Assembly: GCA_965224745.1 (NCBI GenBank)
Contig: CBDCZY010000005.1
Location: forward strand, 1-28,084
Direction of reading: 5' to 3'
DNA length: 28,084 bases
Source of the DNA: CBDCZY01 sp965224745
GTDB lineage: Bacteria > Pseudomonadota > Gammaproteobacteria > Methylococcales > Methylomonadaceae
The notes under the pieces were generated by a model that worked only from the letters and a program-made list of their open reading frames with translations, did no database searches and was not told where the DNA came from. A program made the translations under genes and the position numbers. Below, one piece after another: positions 1 to 6,876 of the stretch (the first letter of the stretch is position 1; each line of letters starts with the position of its first letter).

Positions 1-645
1 GTGTAGATGATTTCCATTGATGGAATAAGGAGTAGAGTCTGTATTACCGAATTTATCGCCTAGATTGTCACGCGTCTTAGAATTTGCACCTTCACATATG
101 GCAAGAACATCAAAGGATGAATGTTGCATAGTATCAATACTAAATTTCTCCGGTATTAGCTGAATACCCATTTTTAAAGCATGTTGAAGTAATCGATCTT
201 CAATATCCACAATCCGTATATTTTTTGGTCGCCCATGATTCAGTGGTGAATCTTCGCTATACGGCCAAATCTCAGCAAATCCATCTGTTGGCAATAGAGC
301 TTTTTTTAATAAAGGAGGTAGCATTGCCAGGGGTTTACTCTGAATAGTAACAACCTGTAAACGGCGTTTATTTTTATCTTCGAAAGATTTCCAGCTAACG
401 CCTTGACTTGTCCGCTTCCAGCGATCATCAAAAATACTGACATCAATATGATGGTGAAAAAGCTCTTTCAGCGATGAAGCTAAAATCAGGCCAACTGGAC
501 CACCACCTGTAATATTAACTCGCAGCTTTTGACGACTTGACACAGGTTTTAATGATACCGCATGTCTAATATCGTCTAGTGCCATCAGATCGTTACTCAC
601 TCCCTGATAATTCAAGGTATTTGTTGTTTTAGTGGTATGTAACAT
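1..645 (-). CDS. FAD-dependent monooxygenase-like protein, 3' end outside window
   Basis: The minus strand is open from an ATG at 643-645 to base 1, giving 215 codons without a stop, so the gene runs off the left edge. An AGGGG ribosome-binding site lies about 8 bases upstream of the start. A Rossmann FAD-binding motif ITGGGPVGLILASSL lies near residues 45-60, followed by an acidic strand end (VSIFDDRW). Further on come VVTIQSKPLAMLP, FAEIWPYSEDS and NIRIVDIEDRLL, an arrangement I associate with flavoprotein monooxygenase-like proteins of unknown substrate, some near natural-product genes. The substrate cannot be read from the sequence. No neighbour inside the window points to a pathway, because an insertion element starts about 220 bases upstream. 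Confidence 0.7.
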   Translation of the reverse strand, partial: MLHTTKTTNTLNYQGVSNDLMALDDIRHAVSLKPVSSRQKLRVNITGGGPVGLILASSLKELFHHHIDVSIFDDRWKRTSQGVSWKSFEDKNKRRLQVVTIQSKPLAMLPPLLKKALLPTDGFAEIWPYSEDSPLNHGRPKNIRIVDIEDRLLQHALKMGIQLIPEKFSIDTMQHSSFDVLAICEGANSKTRDNLGDKFGNTDSTPYSINGNHLH

Positions 646-824
646 AATATAACCCCTGATTAGGAGCATCAGTTAATGCATTTAAATACCTGTTAGATTT
701 TTTCTGTTTCATTATTTTCACCTTTTGACAAATTTCGATAAAACATTATGTTTTGCTTGATCGTAATTCCCTGGTTGGAGCCAAAAGGTTCAAATAAACT
801 TTGTGATTGTGGAAAATATTTTTT

Positions 825-867
825 CATGGTTCCCACGCTCTGTGTTTATGGTTCCCACGCTCTGCGT
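825..867. repeat. Two half-copies of the GTTCCCACGC palindromic repeat
   Basis: The sequence ATGGTTCCCACGCTCTG occurs twice in tandem here (about 825-841 and 848-864). Each is the left half of the palindrome whose full form is GGTTCCCACGC-TCT-GCGTGGGAACC. The second copy is interrupted after ACGCTCTGCGT (857-867) by the element starting at 868. The rest of 646-824 shows nothing recognisable beyond the leader of the flavoprotein gene. Confidence 0.8.
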
Positions 868-918
868 CACTGCCATTAAGTTAAGGGATAATTAATTATA
901 ATCAATATGTTACAAAGT

Positions 919-1024
919 AGGTTGGGTTAGCTTGTCAAGCGAAGCGCGACAACGTAACCCAACATTTTCGGGTGTTGTTGTTGGGTTATGTTTTCTCACT
1001 ACGTTCAAAAATCTAACCCAACCT
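919..1024. repeat. Palindromic intergenic repeat, GGTTGGGTTAG type
   Basis: AGGTTGGGTTAG at 919-930 is complementary to CTAACCCAACCT at 1013-1024. Inside is a second pair of TAACCCAACA and TGTTGGGTTA-like arms around the loop TTTTCGGG. It resembles the widespread AGGTTGGGTT...AACCCAACCT repeat of cyanobacteria and gammaproteobacteria. It lies within the left arm of the 868-2387 element. Confidence 0.75.
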
Positions 1025-1089
1025 TGTATATTAAACGCGTCTCTTAAACACAGGATTATTTAACACAAAAAGTTTATAGTGATATCGAT

Positions 1090-1250
1090 TTCTGGGGAAG
1101 CCGTCCCAACCTTAAGCCTTGAGCTTGTCTGTAGATTGGCTCCCCACCCTCGTCATCCATGCCGTGGAGTATCTGAGGCCTGTAAGCTATGCTTCTGAGC
1201 CTGAATTCACAAGGACGGTAGGTGAAGTGTCAGGGTTGGGAAACCAGATG
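1090..1250 (+). ncRNA. Candidate IS110 bridge RNA
   Basis: This non-coding stretch lies directly upstream of the IS110 recombinase, where IS110-group elements encode the bridge RNA that pairs with target and donor DNA. Visible pairings: TGGGGAAGCC (1093-1102) with GGCTCCCCA (1138-1146), enclosing a loop of about 35 bases; CCCAACC (1105-1111) with GGTTGGG (1234-1240); CCGT (1162-1165) with ACGG (1215-1218); AGGC (1176-1179) with GCCT (1199-1202), enclosing a second loop. Two large internal loops after a 5' stem are the expected layout. Ends are approximate, and the loop-to-DNA pairing was not verified because the exact element boundaries are uncertain. Confidence 0.5.
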
Positions 1251-1283
1251 TCATCATAACAAAACTAACATAAGAGATGAAAA

Positions 1284-2288
1284 ATGAATTGCATAGGAAT
1301 TGACGTAGGACATAAAGAACTGGTTGTTGTAGTGAGTGTGAAAGGCAAAGCTCGCAAAGCTAAAACCTTTAAGAATACGGCATCAGGGTTTAAGATGATT
1401 ATTCAGCTTTTATCAAAACTGAAAGGTGATGTAAAAGTATGCTTTGAAGCGACTGGCGTCTATCATTTTGATTTGGCCGTTGCTTTAAGCAAGGCGGAAA
1501 ATATTGAAGTTATGGTGATCAATCCCAAAGTTTCAAACAATTTTGCCAAAGTGCTGATGAAACGTAGTAAAACGGATGCCATAGATGCTGAAATATTGGC
1601 CATTTATTGCGAGAAAATGCCGTTTGAAGCCTGGGAGCGTCCTGCAAAAGAGAAGATTACACTCAGAGCTTTCTCTCGAAGAATAGCGGGATTGAACAAG
1701 ATGAAAGCCCAGGCTAAAAACCAGCTTCATGCATTGATCAGCACTGACGAAACACCAGATTTGGTCATTCAGCAAATCAATGAACTTATTGAAATACTGG
1801 CACACCAGATAGAGACCCAGCGCAAAGCCGCCGTTGAGCTGATTAAAGCGCATGCCGAGCTAAAAGAAAGCTTTTTGATAGTGACAAGCATCAAAGGGAT
1901 TGCGGAGGCATCATGTATCCAGATTCTTGCTGAATTAATGATTTTGCCATCTGACATGACAGCAAAACAATGGGTTGCTCACGCTGGTCTTGACCCAAGG
2001 GCATTTGAGTCAGGAACCAGCGTATCTAAGAAACCTCGGATAAGCAAAGCAGGGAACAAGTACATTCGGCAGGCTATTTATATGCCTGCACTGGTGGCTA
2101 CGCGTTTCGAACGTCATATCAATGGCTATTATCTACATATGATTAACGATAACGGCTTAAAGAAGATGCAAGCCCTTTGTGCAGTTATGCGTAAGCTTTT
2201 GCATGCTATTCACGGCATGTTGAAAGCAAATAAAAATTTTGATGGCGAACGTTTTTATCAGTTCCCAGCAGAAGCAACTAAATCCTAA
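1284..2288 (+). CDS. IS110-family transposase (DEDD recombinase)
   Basis: A 334-residue protein with the N-terminal RuvC-like DEDD domain: D7 in GIDVG, E56 in CFEATGVY, and D99/D102 in KTDAIDAEILA. The C-terminal Transposase_20 region (IAEASCIQILAEL, then HAGLDPRAFESGTSVSKK and RISKAGNKYIRQAIYMPAL) holds the Ser region used in strand exchange. Length is normal for the family. The long untranslated stretch is upstream and only about 80-100 bases follow the stop, which fits the IS110 rather than the IS1111 group. The start ATG follows AAGAGATGAAAA. It catalyses RNA-guided excision and insertion without terminal repeats. It looks intact. Confidence 0.93.
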   Translation: MNCIGIDVGHKELVVVVSVKGKARKAKTFKNTASGFKMIIQLLSKLKGDVKVCFEATGVYHFDLAVALSKAENIEVMVINPKVSNNFAKVLMKRSKTDAIDAEILAIYCEKMPFEAWERPAKEKITLRAFSRRIAGLNKMKAQAKNQLHALISTDETPDLVIQQINELIEILAHQIETQRKAAVELIKAHAELKESFLIVTSIKGIAEASCIQILAELMILPSDMTAKQWVAHAGLDPRAFESGTSVSKKPRISKAGNKYIRQAIYMPALVATRFERHINGYYLHMINDNGLKKMQALCAVMRKLLHAIHGMLKANKNFDGERFYQFPAEATKS

Positions 2289-2387
2289 TAATTTTAGAAT
2301 TAAGTTGTATTTGGCTTGTGTTCTAAGAGAGTATCTACTTCTATTATGTTGAATATAAAAGTCCTTTTCCTTAACTTAATGGCAGTG

Positions 2388-2469
2388 ACGCTCTGCGTGG
2401 GAATTCAGCAAAGACGCTCTGCGTCTCGAAACGCAGGAGCATTTCAATATGGGTTCCCACGCAGAGCGT
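2388..2469. repeat. Spacer of palindromic repeat fragments between two elements
   Basis: After the target duplication ACGCTCTGCGT (2388-2398), GGGAATTC diverges from the usual GGGAACC. ACGCTCTGCGTCTCGAAACGC follows, and then GGGTTCCCACGCAGAGCGT (2451-2469), the same repeat in the opposite orientation, is cut by the next insertion sequence. The stretch is made almost entirely of repeat-family pieces. Confidence 0.7.
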
Positions 2470-3872
2470 CACTGCCATTAAGTTAAGAAAATCCATATCA
2501 AAAACACCGTTTTTTTTGTCGCTTGTGAAAATTTAGTAAAGTCCGACTGGATGATTTTTTTCTTGGAGGGTTACGTCCTTTCCGCTCAAGACATGGATTC
2601 ATCAAAAATACACTCGTCAATCTTTCAAGTAACGCCTCTGTTTCCAATTCGCTCAAAAATAGTAAAGCTAAAGCCTGATCTTTAATGGCATTAAACGAAA
2701 CAGCACGGTTCACTATCTGTGGATGAATGGTCTCTTTTTGACTGAGTTGAATCTGTGCCGACTCCGTTAAAATGGACTCAAGACCTGACAGATACACTGT
2801 CGAGAAAAAATCCTGCCTGACTGCTTCTGCACCAATTCCTGTAAAGTTTTCCAGTTCTAGTCGGGTTTTGATTAAGCCATAGAACGTTTCAATTCCCCAG
2901 CGAAGGTAATAAAGTGCTTTAAACTCACTTGCTGGATAGCGGGGTTCATCATGTAATGATGTCACCAGTACTTCCCATTCTCCTGTGTCCAGTTGAACAC
3001 GGACAAGCCTGACAGTCAGCGATTGAGGCAATCCCAATTGGAGAATCAAAGGCATTTGTTTTGCGCAAGGTGTCAATGTCACAGTTTGACTGTCGACGCC
3101 TTCTCCTTTGAGCATTTGCCGTGCAATTCCAAAGGATGCCCCCGAACAGCGTATAACAAACTCTCGGTTGCGATGCTGAAGCTCCGCCATCATTCGGTAT
3201 GAAGGGTAATTCCTGTCCATTATTAGCAAATCCTGCGGACAGGTATGAGCCAAATGTGTAATCGCCAGATCAACTTCATAAGCTGTGGCCTTTGCAAGTT
3301 CAGCTGTTAAACTCACTCGGTTTAACACATCGTACAGAACAGAAGCCAAGGCATAAGGATGCTCTCCCTGTACCTCGGTATCTTTGCCGTTGGTATAATT
3401 GATGGTGCCAAATTCCTCTCGTATCTCATCATTATCGGGCAGTCGAATCTTTGAGCCATCAATAGCCAGTAGCCGATACCCCCAAAAACGTTGATAATCC
3501 TCATCTGCATAGAGTGTATCAACGACTGCTTTCTGATTCAGTTCAATAAAGGCAGTGTGTTTCAATTTGTAGCGCGCTTGTGAATAGGCGCTGGCTGTCA
3601 CAGGGGCGTGACTGAGCCAGTTCATTGCTTCATTTACCACAAGCTGTAATGATTTAACGCTATTTCTCAACACCAGAACTAAGACTAGTTCAAATGATAA
3701 AATTCGCAATCGAATAAAGTCTTTTTCATTCCGTCGGTGACGCTTCTTAAATGTTTCATCTTCAATTAACCTCTTGCTGGTATTAACCGCTTGCTTACCT
3801 TTAAAAAAATCATTATTAAAATAAAGGGATTATCGCTTATTTTTAACTCTTTTTCTTAACTTAATGGCAGTG
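2470..3872 (-). mobile_element. IS4-family insertion sequence, copy 1 (1403 bp)
   Basis: Perfect 18-base terminal inverted repeats CACTGCCATTAAGTTAAG lie at 2470-2487 and 3855-3872 (complement), with one transposase gene on the minus strand. It has the same length as copy 2 at 8043-9445, and the transposase regions differ by one base as far as compared. Flanks are ACGCAGAGCGT (2459-2469) and ACGGAGACCGT (3873-3883). These are not identical (positions 4 and 8 differ), so there is no clean 11-bp duplication here. This suggests exchange between copies after insertion. Confidence 0.9.
2498..3709 (-). CDS. IS4-family transposase, copy 1
   Basis: A DDE transposase of 403 residues from a TTG start: D84 in LLAIDGSKIRL, D165 in LLIMDRNYPS and E274 in the YLRWGIETFYGLIK signature (Y267-x2-R270-x3-E274-x6-K281). 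The frame is open for about 41 further codons upstream, to a TAA near 3834, with no ATG, GTG or TTG. That stretch reads like the usual IS4 N-terminus (RLIEDETFKKRHRRNEKDFI). The true start may therefore be a rare codon such as ATT, or be reached by recoding from an overlapping short ATG frame. The product is identical to copy 2 except Leu/Phe at residue 235. Confidence 0.9.
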   Translation of the reverse strand: MRILSFELVLVLVLRNSVKSLQLVVNEAMNWLSHAPVTASAYSQARYKLKHTAFIELNQKAVVDTLYADEDYQRFWGYRLLAIDGSKIRLPDNDEIREEFGTINYTNGKDTEVQGEHPYALASVLYDVLNRVSLTAELAKATAYEVDLAITHLAHTCPQDLLIMDRNYPSYRMMAELQHRNREFVIRCSGASFGIARQMLKGEGVDSQTVTLTPCAKQMPLILQLGLPQSLTVRLVRVQLDTGEWEVLVTSLHDEPRYPASEFKALYYLRWGIETFYGLIKTRLELENFTGIGAEAVRQDFFSTVYLSGLESILTESAQIQLSQKETIHPQIVNRAVSFNAIKDQALALLFLSELETEALLERLTSVFLMNPCLERKGRNPPRKKSSSRTLLNFHKRQKKRCF

Positions 3873-3946
3873 ACGGAGACCGTGGGAACCAGATGGGGTC
3901 TGAATAGTTACCTATAAATGTAGTGAGAGAGCTATTTACACTGTTC

Positions 3947-4051
3947 CTAGAGCGTCTTAACTTGTTCCTGAAAGGCTTCTATTTCTTTTTGGCAGGCGGT
4001 CTTTTTTTGCAGGAAGGGTTCGACTTTTTCGGGTTCAATGGAGGTATCCAG
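3947..4051 (-). pseudogene. Short C-terminal gene fragment
   Basis: The minus strand reads LDTSIEPEKVEPFLQKK then TACQKEIEAFQEQVKTL and a TAG stop, a charged, probably helical tail with no start codon. It sits between the right end of IS copy 1 and the protease gene and looks like the tail of a gene lost to insertion or deletion. I do not recognise the family. The rest of 3884-4159 holds only the palindrome at 4081-4118. Confidence 0.3.
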
Positions 4052-4080
4052 CGTCTATGTTACAAATCGAGCAAGGAGTC

Positions 4081-4118
4081 GCTTTAGCCGCGATTTCAAA
4101 TCTAATCGCGGCTAAAGC
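4081..4118. repeat. GCTTTAGCCGCGATT palindromic repeat
   Basis: GCTTTAGCCGCGATT (4081-4095) is perfectly complementary to AATCGCGGCTAAAGC (4104-4118) around an 8-base loop. It lies about 42 bases beyond the stop of the minus-strand protease gene, so it could end or protect that transcript. There is no following T-run on the minus strand, so it is called a repeat rather than a terminator. Confidence 0.8.
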
Positions 4119-4159
4119 CCCTCCCACTTAAAGTACAGAGAATATTAGAATTTATAAAA

Positions 4160-5374
4160 CTATTCCGGGATATGTTTATCAAGATTGACAAGCAGCCTAG
4201 ACGCATCAATTGAGCGATACTGATGAGAAATCATCGAGTCTTCCATTAACAATCGTTTGATGAATACTGGCTTCAATGTTGGGTCATACTCTAACAATAA
4301 TGCAACGGCACCACTGATATGTGCAGCTGCCATTGAAGTTCCTGACAAAATGTCATATTTTCCATGCGGTGTTGTGGAGACAATTTCTACACCGGGTGCA
4401 GCAACTACTGCGGGTAGTTGAGGTAACCATTTGGGCAAAATAACAGCCCCTTTAGGATCAGAGCTGACGGCAGGAATTACATAGTTTAAAGTTGCAGGGA
4501 AACCTGGCTCAGATAATTTATCCAGGCTAGCTGTCACAATAGTTATGCCGCGCTGATTGGCTTTATCCAGCAAGCTTTCCAGTAATTTATCATGAGGGCC
4601 AGCCAGACTTAGATTGATGATTTTTACACCTTTATTAATAGCTGCATCAATTGCTTTGGCTAACGTCCAGCTACTACATTTTGCCCCACTGCCTGTTTGC
4701 TGACTGTACCAACAGCTTTTCATGATTAATAATTCAGATTTTGGTGCAATGCCGACAATGCCTATGCCGTTATCAGGCTGCGCACCAATGATACCGGAAA
4801 CGGCTGTACCATGTTGGTCGGTTGAATAACTGAGTTCACCGCCTTCGACAAAATTTGTAATGCTGATAATGCGACCTTGCAAATCAGGGTGTTTTATATC
4901 TGCACCGGTATCAATCACGGCAATTTTTACACCTAATCCGGTTGACAGACGATGTGCTGCGGTGGCATGCATTAATTTTGGTGCGTAACTCAGTTCTGTA
5001 TACACGCTATCAGCACTTGCCTGTAAGCCTTCAAAAACGAGGTTTTCCTGCGCCCAGCTTATACGGCTATCCAATCGTAAGCGTTGCAATAGTGCTGGCA
5101 TAACCAGTTTTTCAGGTGTTATAAAAACCAGACAATTGACTGCAATAGAGGTTAATGGAAATTCACCGGACAATTCAAGGTCGTAGTCTTGAGCAATCAA
5201 TTTGGCAATTTGTTTCCATTGCGGTTTAGTTGCATCTGGCAAGGTGACAAGGATTTGTCTTTCAACAAACTGTTTGGGTAGTTCAACAGCTGGAGGTGAG
5301 AAAGAATAGGGGCTGGTGGCGCAGCCCGTTAAGCCTAATAAGAAAAAAATTGTTATCACTATTTTAGTGTACAT
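4160..5374 (-). CDS. Subtilisin-like (S8) serine protease, lipoprotein
   Basis: A 404-residue protein. Residues 1-18 form a lipoprotein signal ending in the lipobox LTGC (Cys18), so it is probably membrane-anchored outside the cytoplasm. Residues about 38-115 resemble an I9-like propeptide. The catalytic domain carries Asp155 (IAVIDTGAD), His188 (DQHGTAVSG) and Ser347 (SGTSMAAAHISGA). The position that usually holds the oxyanion-hole Asn (AAGN) reads TASL (281-284), so the Asn appears to be absent. This is unusual and may alter activity, unless another Asn substitutes. It is the last gene of a minus-strand operon: 34 bases separate it from the ECF sigma factor upstream. Its place suggests a role in the response that the sigma factor controls, possibly proteolysis of a regulator or of the secreted partner (inference). 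Confidence 0.88.
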   Translation of the reverse strand: MYTKIVITIFFLLGLTGCATSPYSFSPPAVELPKQFVERQILVTLPDATKPQWKQIAKLIAQDYDLELSGEFPLTSIAVNCLVFITPEKLVMPALLQRLRLDSRISWAQENLVFEGLQASADSVYTELSYAPKLMHATAAHRLSTGLGVKIAVIDTGADIKHPDLQGRIISITNFVEGGELSYSTDQHGTAVSGIIGAQPDNGIGIVGIAPKSELLIMKSCWYSQQTGSGAKCSSWTLAKAIDAAINKGVKIINLSLAGPHDKLLESLLDKANQRGITIVTASLDKLSEPGFPATLNYVIPAVSSDPKGAVILPKWLPQLPAVVAAPGVEIVSTTPHGKYDILSGTSMAAAHISGAVALLLEYDPTLKPVFIKRLLMEDSMISHQYRSIDASRLLVNLDKHIPE

Positions 5375-5408
5375 GTTGTAACCTCAAATGGTTGTGCAAG
5401 ACGATGAT

Positions 5409-6092
5409 TTATAGATAAAAACCTGGGTCAATACCTTTGTGTGTTAAATGTTCAGCCAAGTGCTTACGCGCATGAAACATCCGTGTTTTAACTGTGTTCT
5501 CAGGGCATCCCATCACTTCGGCAATTTCTTGATAGGAACAGCCATTTTTAAAACTTAGCTCTATGACACAACGATGATCTTCCGATAACATAGATAAAGC
5601 CCACGTCAATGCTTCGCCCAGTTGCCAGCCCATCACTTGTTGTTCAGGATTTGACGGTGCGTGGACAGGTTCAAAAACGTTTGACTCATCTTCTTCGCCG
5701 TCTAAAAATTTATCTGCGTTGTCAAACAGTTGCATTTCTTTACGTCTCCCTGCACGTTCCAGAAATTTTAGCCCTTTATTGTGAGCAATGCCGAACAGCC
5801 AAGTCGAAATTTTGCCACGATCAGGATCAAAGCGTTCTGCCGATTGCCAAACAGCAAGCATCACATCATTGACTGCCTCATCAACCCAATCGTGTCGTTT
5901 TAACATTTTGTTTAAATAACCACCGATGCGTTCCGCATAAAGATAATAAAAGGCTTCAAATGCTTGTCGGTCTTTAGCGGCAATTTTTAGCATCAGTGCT
6001 TTTCCATGCGCATCTTCAGTCAATTTACTTGCTGTAGATTTTTGTTTGGGTAATAAAACGCTGATCCCCATCATAATTAAAAAAGTAAACAT
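5409..6092 (-). CDS. ECF-type RNA polymerase sigma factor
   Basis: A 227-residue sigma-70-family protein. Region 2 is at about residues 44-112 (FEAFYYLYAERIGGYL, DEAVNDVMLAVWQSAERF, GKISTWLFGIAHNKGLKF) and region 4 at about 157-213 (LSMLSEDHRCVIELSF, GCSYQEIAEVMGCPENTVKTR). There is no region 1.1 or 3, as expected for the ECF group. The first 20 residues are hydrophobic and unusual; the true start may be the internal Met7 or Met8. It starts 9 bases after the stop of the secreted-protein gene and precedes the protease gene by 34 bases, a single operon. No anti-sigma gene of the zinc-finger or FecR type is visible next to it. Confidence 0.92.
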   Translation of the reverse strand: MFTFLIMMGISVLLPKQKSTASKLTEDAHGKALMLKIAAKDRQAFEAFYYLYAERIGGYLNKMLKRHDWVDEAVNDVMLAVWQSAERFDPDRGKISTWLFGIAHNKGLKFLERAGRRKEMQLFDNADKFLDGEEDESNVFEPVHAPSNPEQQVMGWQLGEALTWALSMLSEDHRCVIELSFKNGCSYQEIAEVMGCPENTVKTRMFHARKHLAEHLTHKGIDPGFYL

Positions 6093-6101
6093 AATAGAAA
6101 C

Positions 6102-6752
6102 CTAAAAAAAATCGTTACTCTTGCTCCAGAACATATACTTACTCTGGAAATCATTGAATATAGCGCTGCTTTCTATCCTTATGCCTTGCTCGTATCCGTT
6201 AAAGTTGTGAATATCATTTTTCACATTGAAATCAACCCCATGACCAGCATTATCAGACTCGCCAAAGGATGTAGCACTGATGATATAATCAGCCTTATTT
6301 GTGGATGTTTTTGTGGCAATAGCGAGATACATTTTGCCTTTAGACGTTCTAATGGTCTTGGATTTTCCGTTATTTATATAAAATAAAAAGTAATCTGAAG
6401 GATCATAACGCCCGTTTTTATTAGTATCTACAAGAACTTGAAGTACCGTACCCGTTCCCTGTATGAACCAAGTGATTCTTCTACTCAATGTGCCCTGATC
6501 TAGGATACTATAAGTGTCAGTTTTATCTGTTGGACTCAATTCACCTTGAGCATTAACAATTTGGTTTCCGGTATTCAGTACACCGCTTTGATTAGCCTTG
6601 TTATCATTATTCTCTACATCTTGAAGATTAGCTTGAGCGGTATTAATACTGGCAAGCATAGATAGAGTTAGGACACCAGTTGCCAACAAAGTGCAGGATT
6701 TCCTGATGTTATATATAGCTACGTCTGTTGTAGCAATGAAATTGAGTTTCAT
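6102..6752 (-). CDS. Secreted protein with PPC-like beta-sandwich domain
   Basis: A 216-residue protein with a positively charged N-terminus, a hydrophobic core (LLATGVLTLSMLASI) and a probable signal-peptidase site after AQA (about residue 41). The mature part contains DTYSILDQGTLSRRITW, TVLQVLVDTNKNGRYDPSDY and YLAIATKTSTNKADYIISA. This pattern resembles the bacterial pre-peptidase C-terminal (PPC) fold, including a DTNKNGRYD calcium-loop-like stretch. I cannot assign a specific family. The start is supported by AGAGGAG about 6 bases upstream. It is the first gene of the operon with the ECF sigma factor and the S8 lipoprotein, so it could be the signal sensed or a product processed by the protease (inference). 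Confidence 0.7.
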   Translation of the reverse strand: MKLNFIATTDVAIYNIRKSCTLLATGVLTLSMLASINTAQANLQDVENNDNKANQSGVLNTGNQIVNAQGELSPTDKTDTYSILDQGTLSRRITWFIQGTGTVLQVLVDTNKNGRYDPSDYFLFYINNGKSKTIRTSKGKMYLAIATKTSTNKADYIISATSFGESDNAGHGVDFNVKNDIHNFNGYEQGIRIESSAIFNDFQSKYMFWSKSNDFF

Positions 6753-6781
6753 AATGAAAACTCCTCTGGGTTAGATGTTAA

Positions 6782-6796
6782 AGGTAAGCGTTACCT
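6782..6796. promoter_or_regulatory. Inverted repeat in leader of the ECF operon
   Basis: AGGTAA-GCG-TTACCT is a perfect 6-base inverted repeat with a 3-base centre. It is centred about 36 bases upstream of the start codon at 6752 in an otherwise AT-rich leader. It could be an operator for a dimeric regulator. A GGAAC-like motif lies further upstream, but I see no convincing paired -10 box. Confidence 0.3.
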
Positions 6797-6876
6797 GTCC
6801 CTAATTGATCTATTGCTTAGTTCCATAAATATGTTTCAAACAAAGCCTTTAAGTATATTTTTAGCACTGACCAGTA

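Larger units (their letters stand above)
868..2387. mobile_element. IS4-type-ended element carrying an IS110-family unit
   Basis: The element is bounded by perfect 18-base inverted repeats, CACTGCCATTAAGTTAAG at 868-885 and its complement at 2370-2387, with one further paired base inside. It is flanked on both sides by the 11-base direct repeat ACGCTCTGCGT (857-867 and 2388-2398). These are the same ends and the same kind of target as the two 1403-bp IS4-family copies at 2470 and 8043. The only protein inside is an IS110-family recombinase, a family that makes neither such ends nor an 11-bp duplication. The best reading is a non-autonomous derivative (MITE) of the IS4-family element into which an IS110-family element later inserted. 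Confidence 0.75.
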
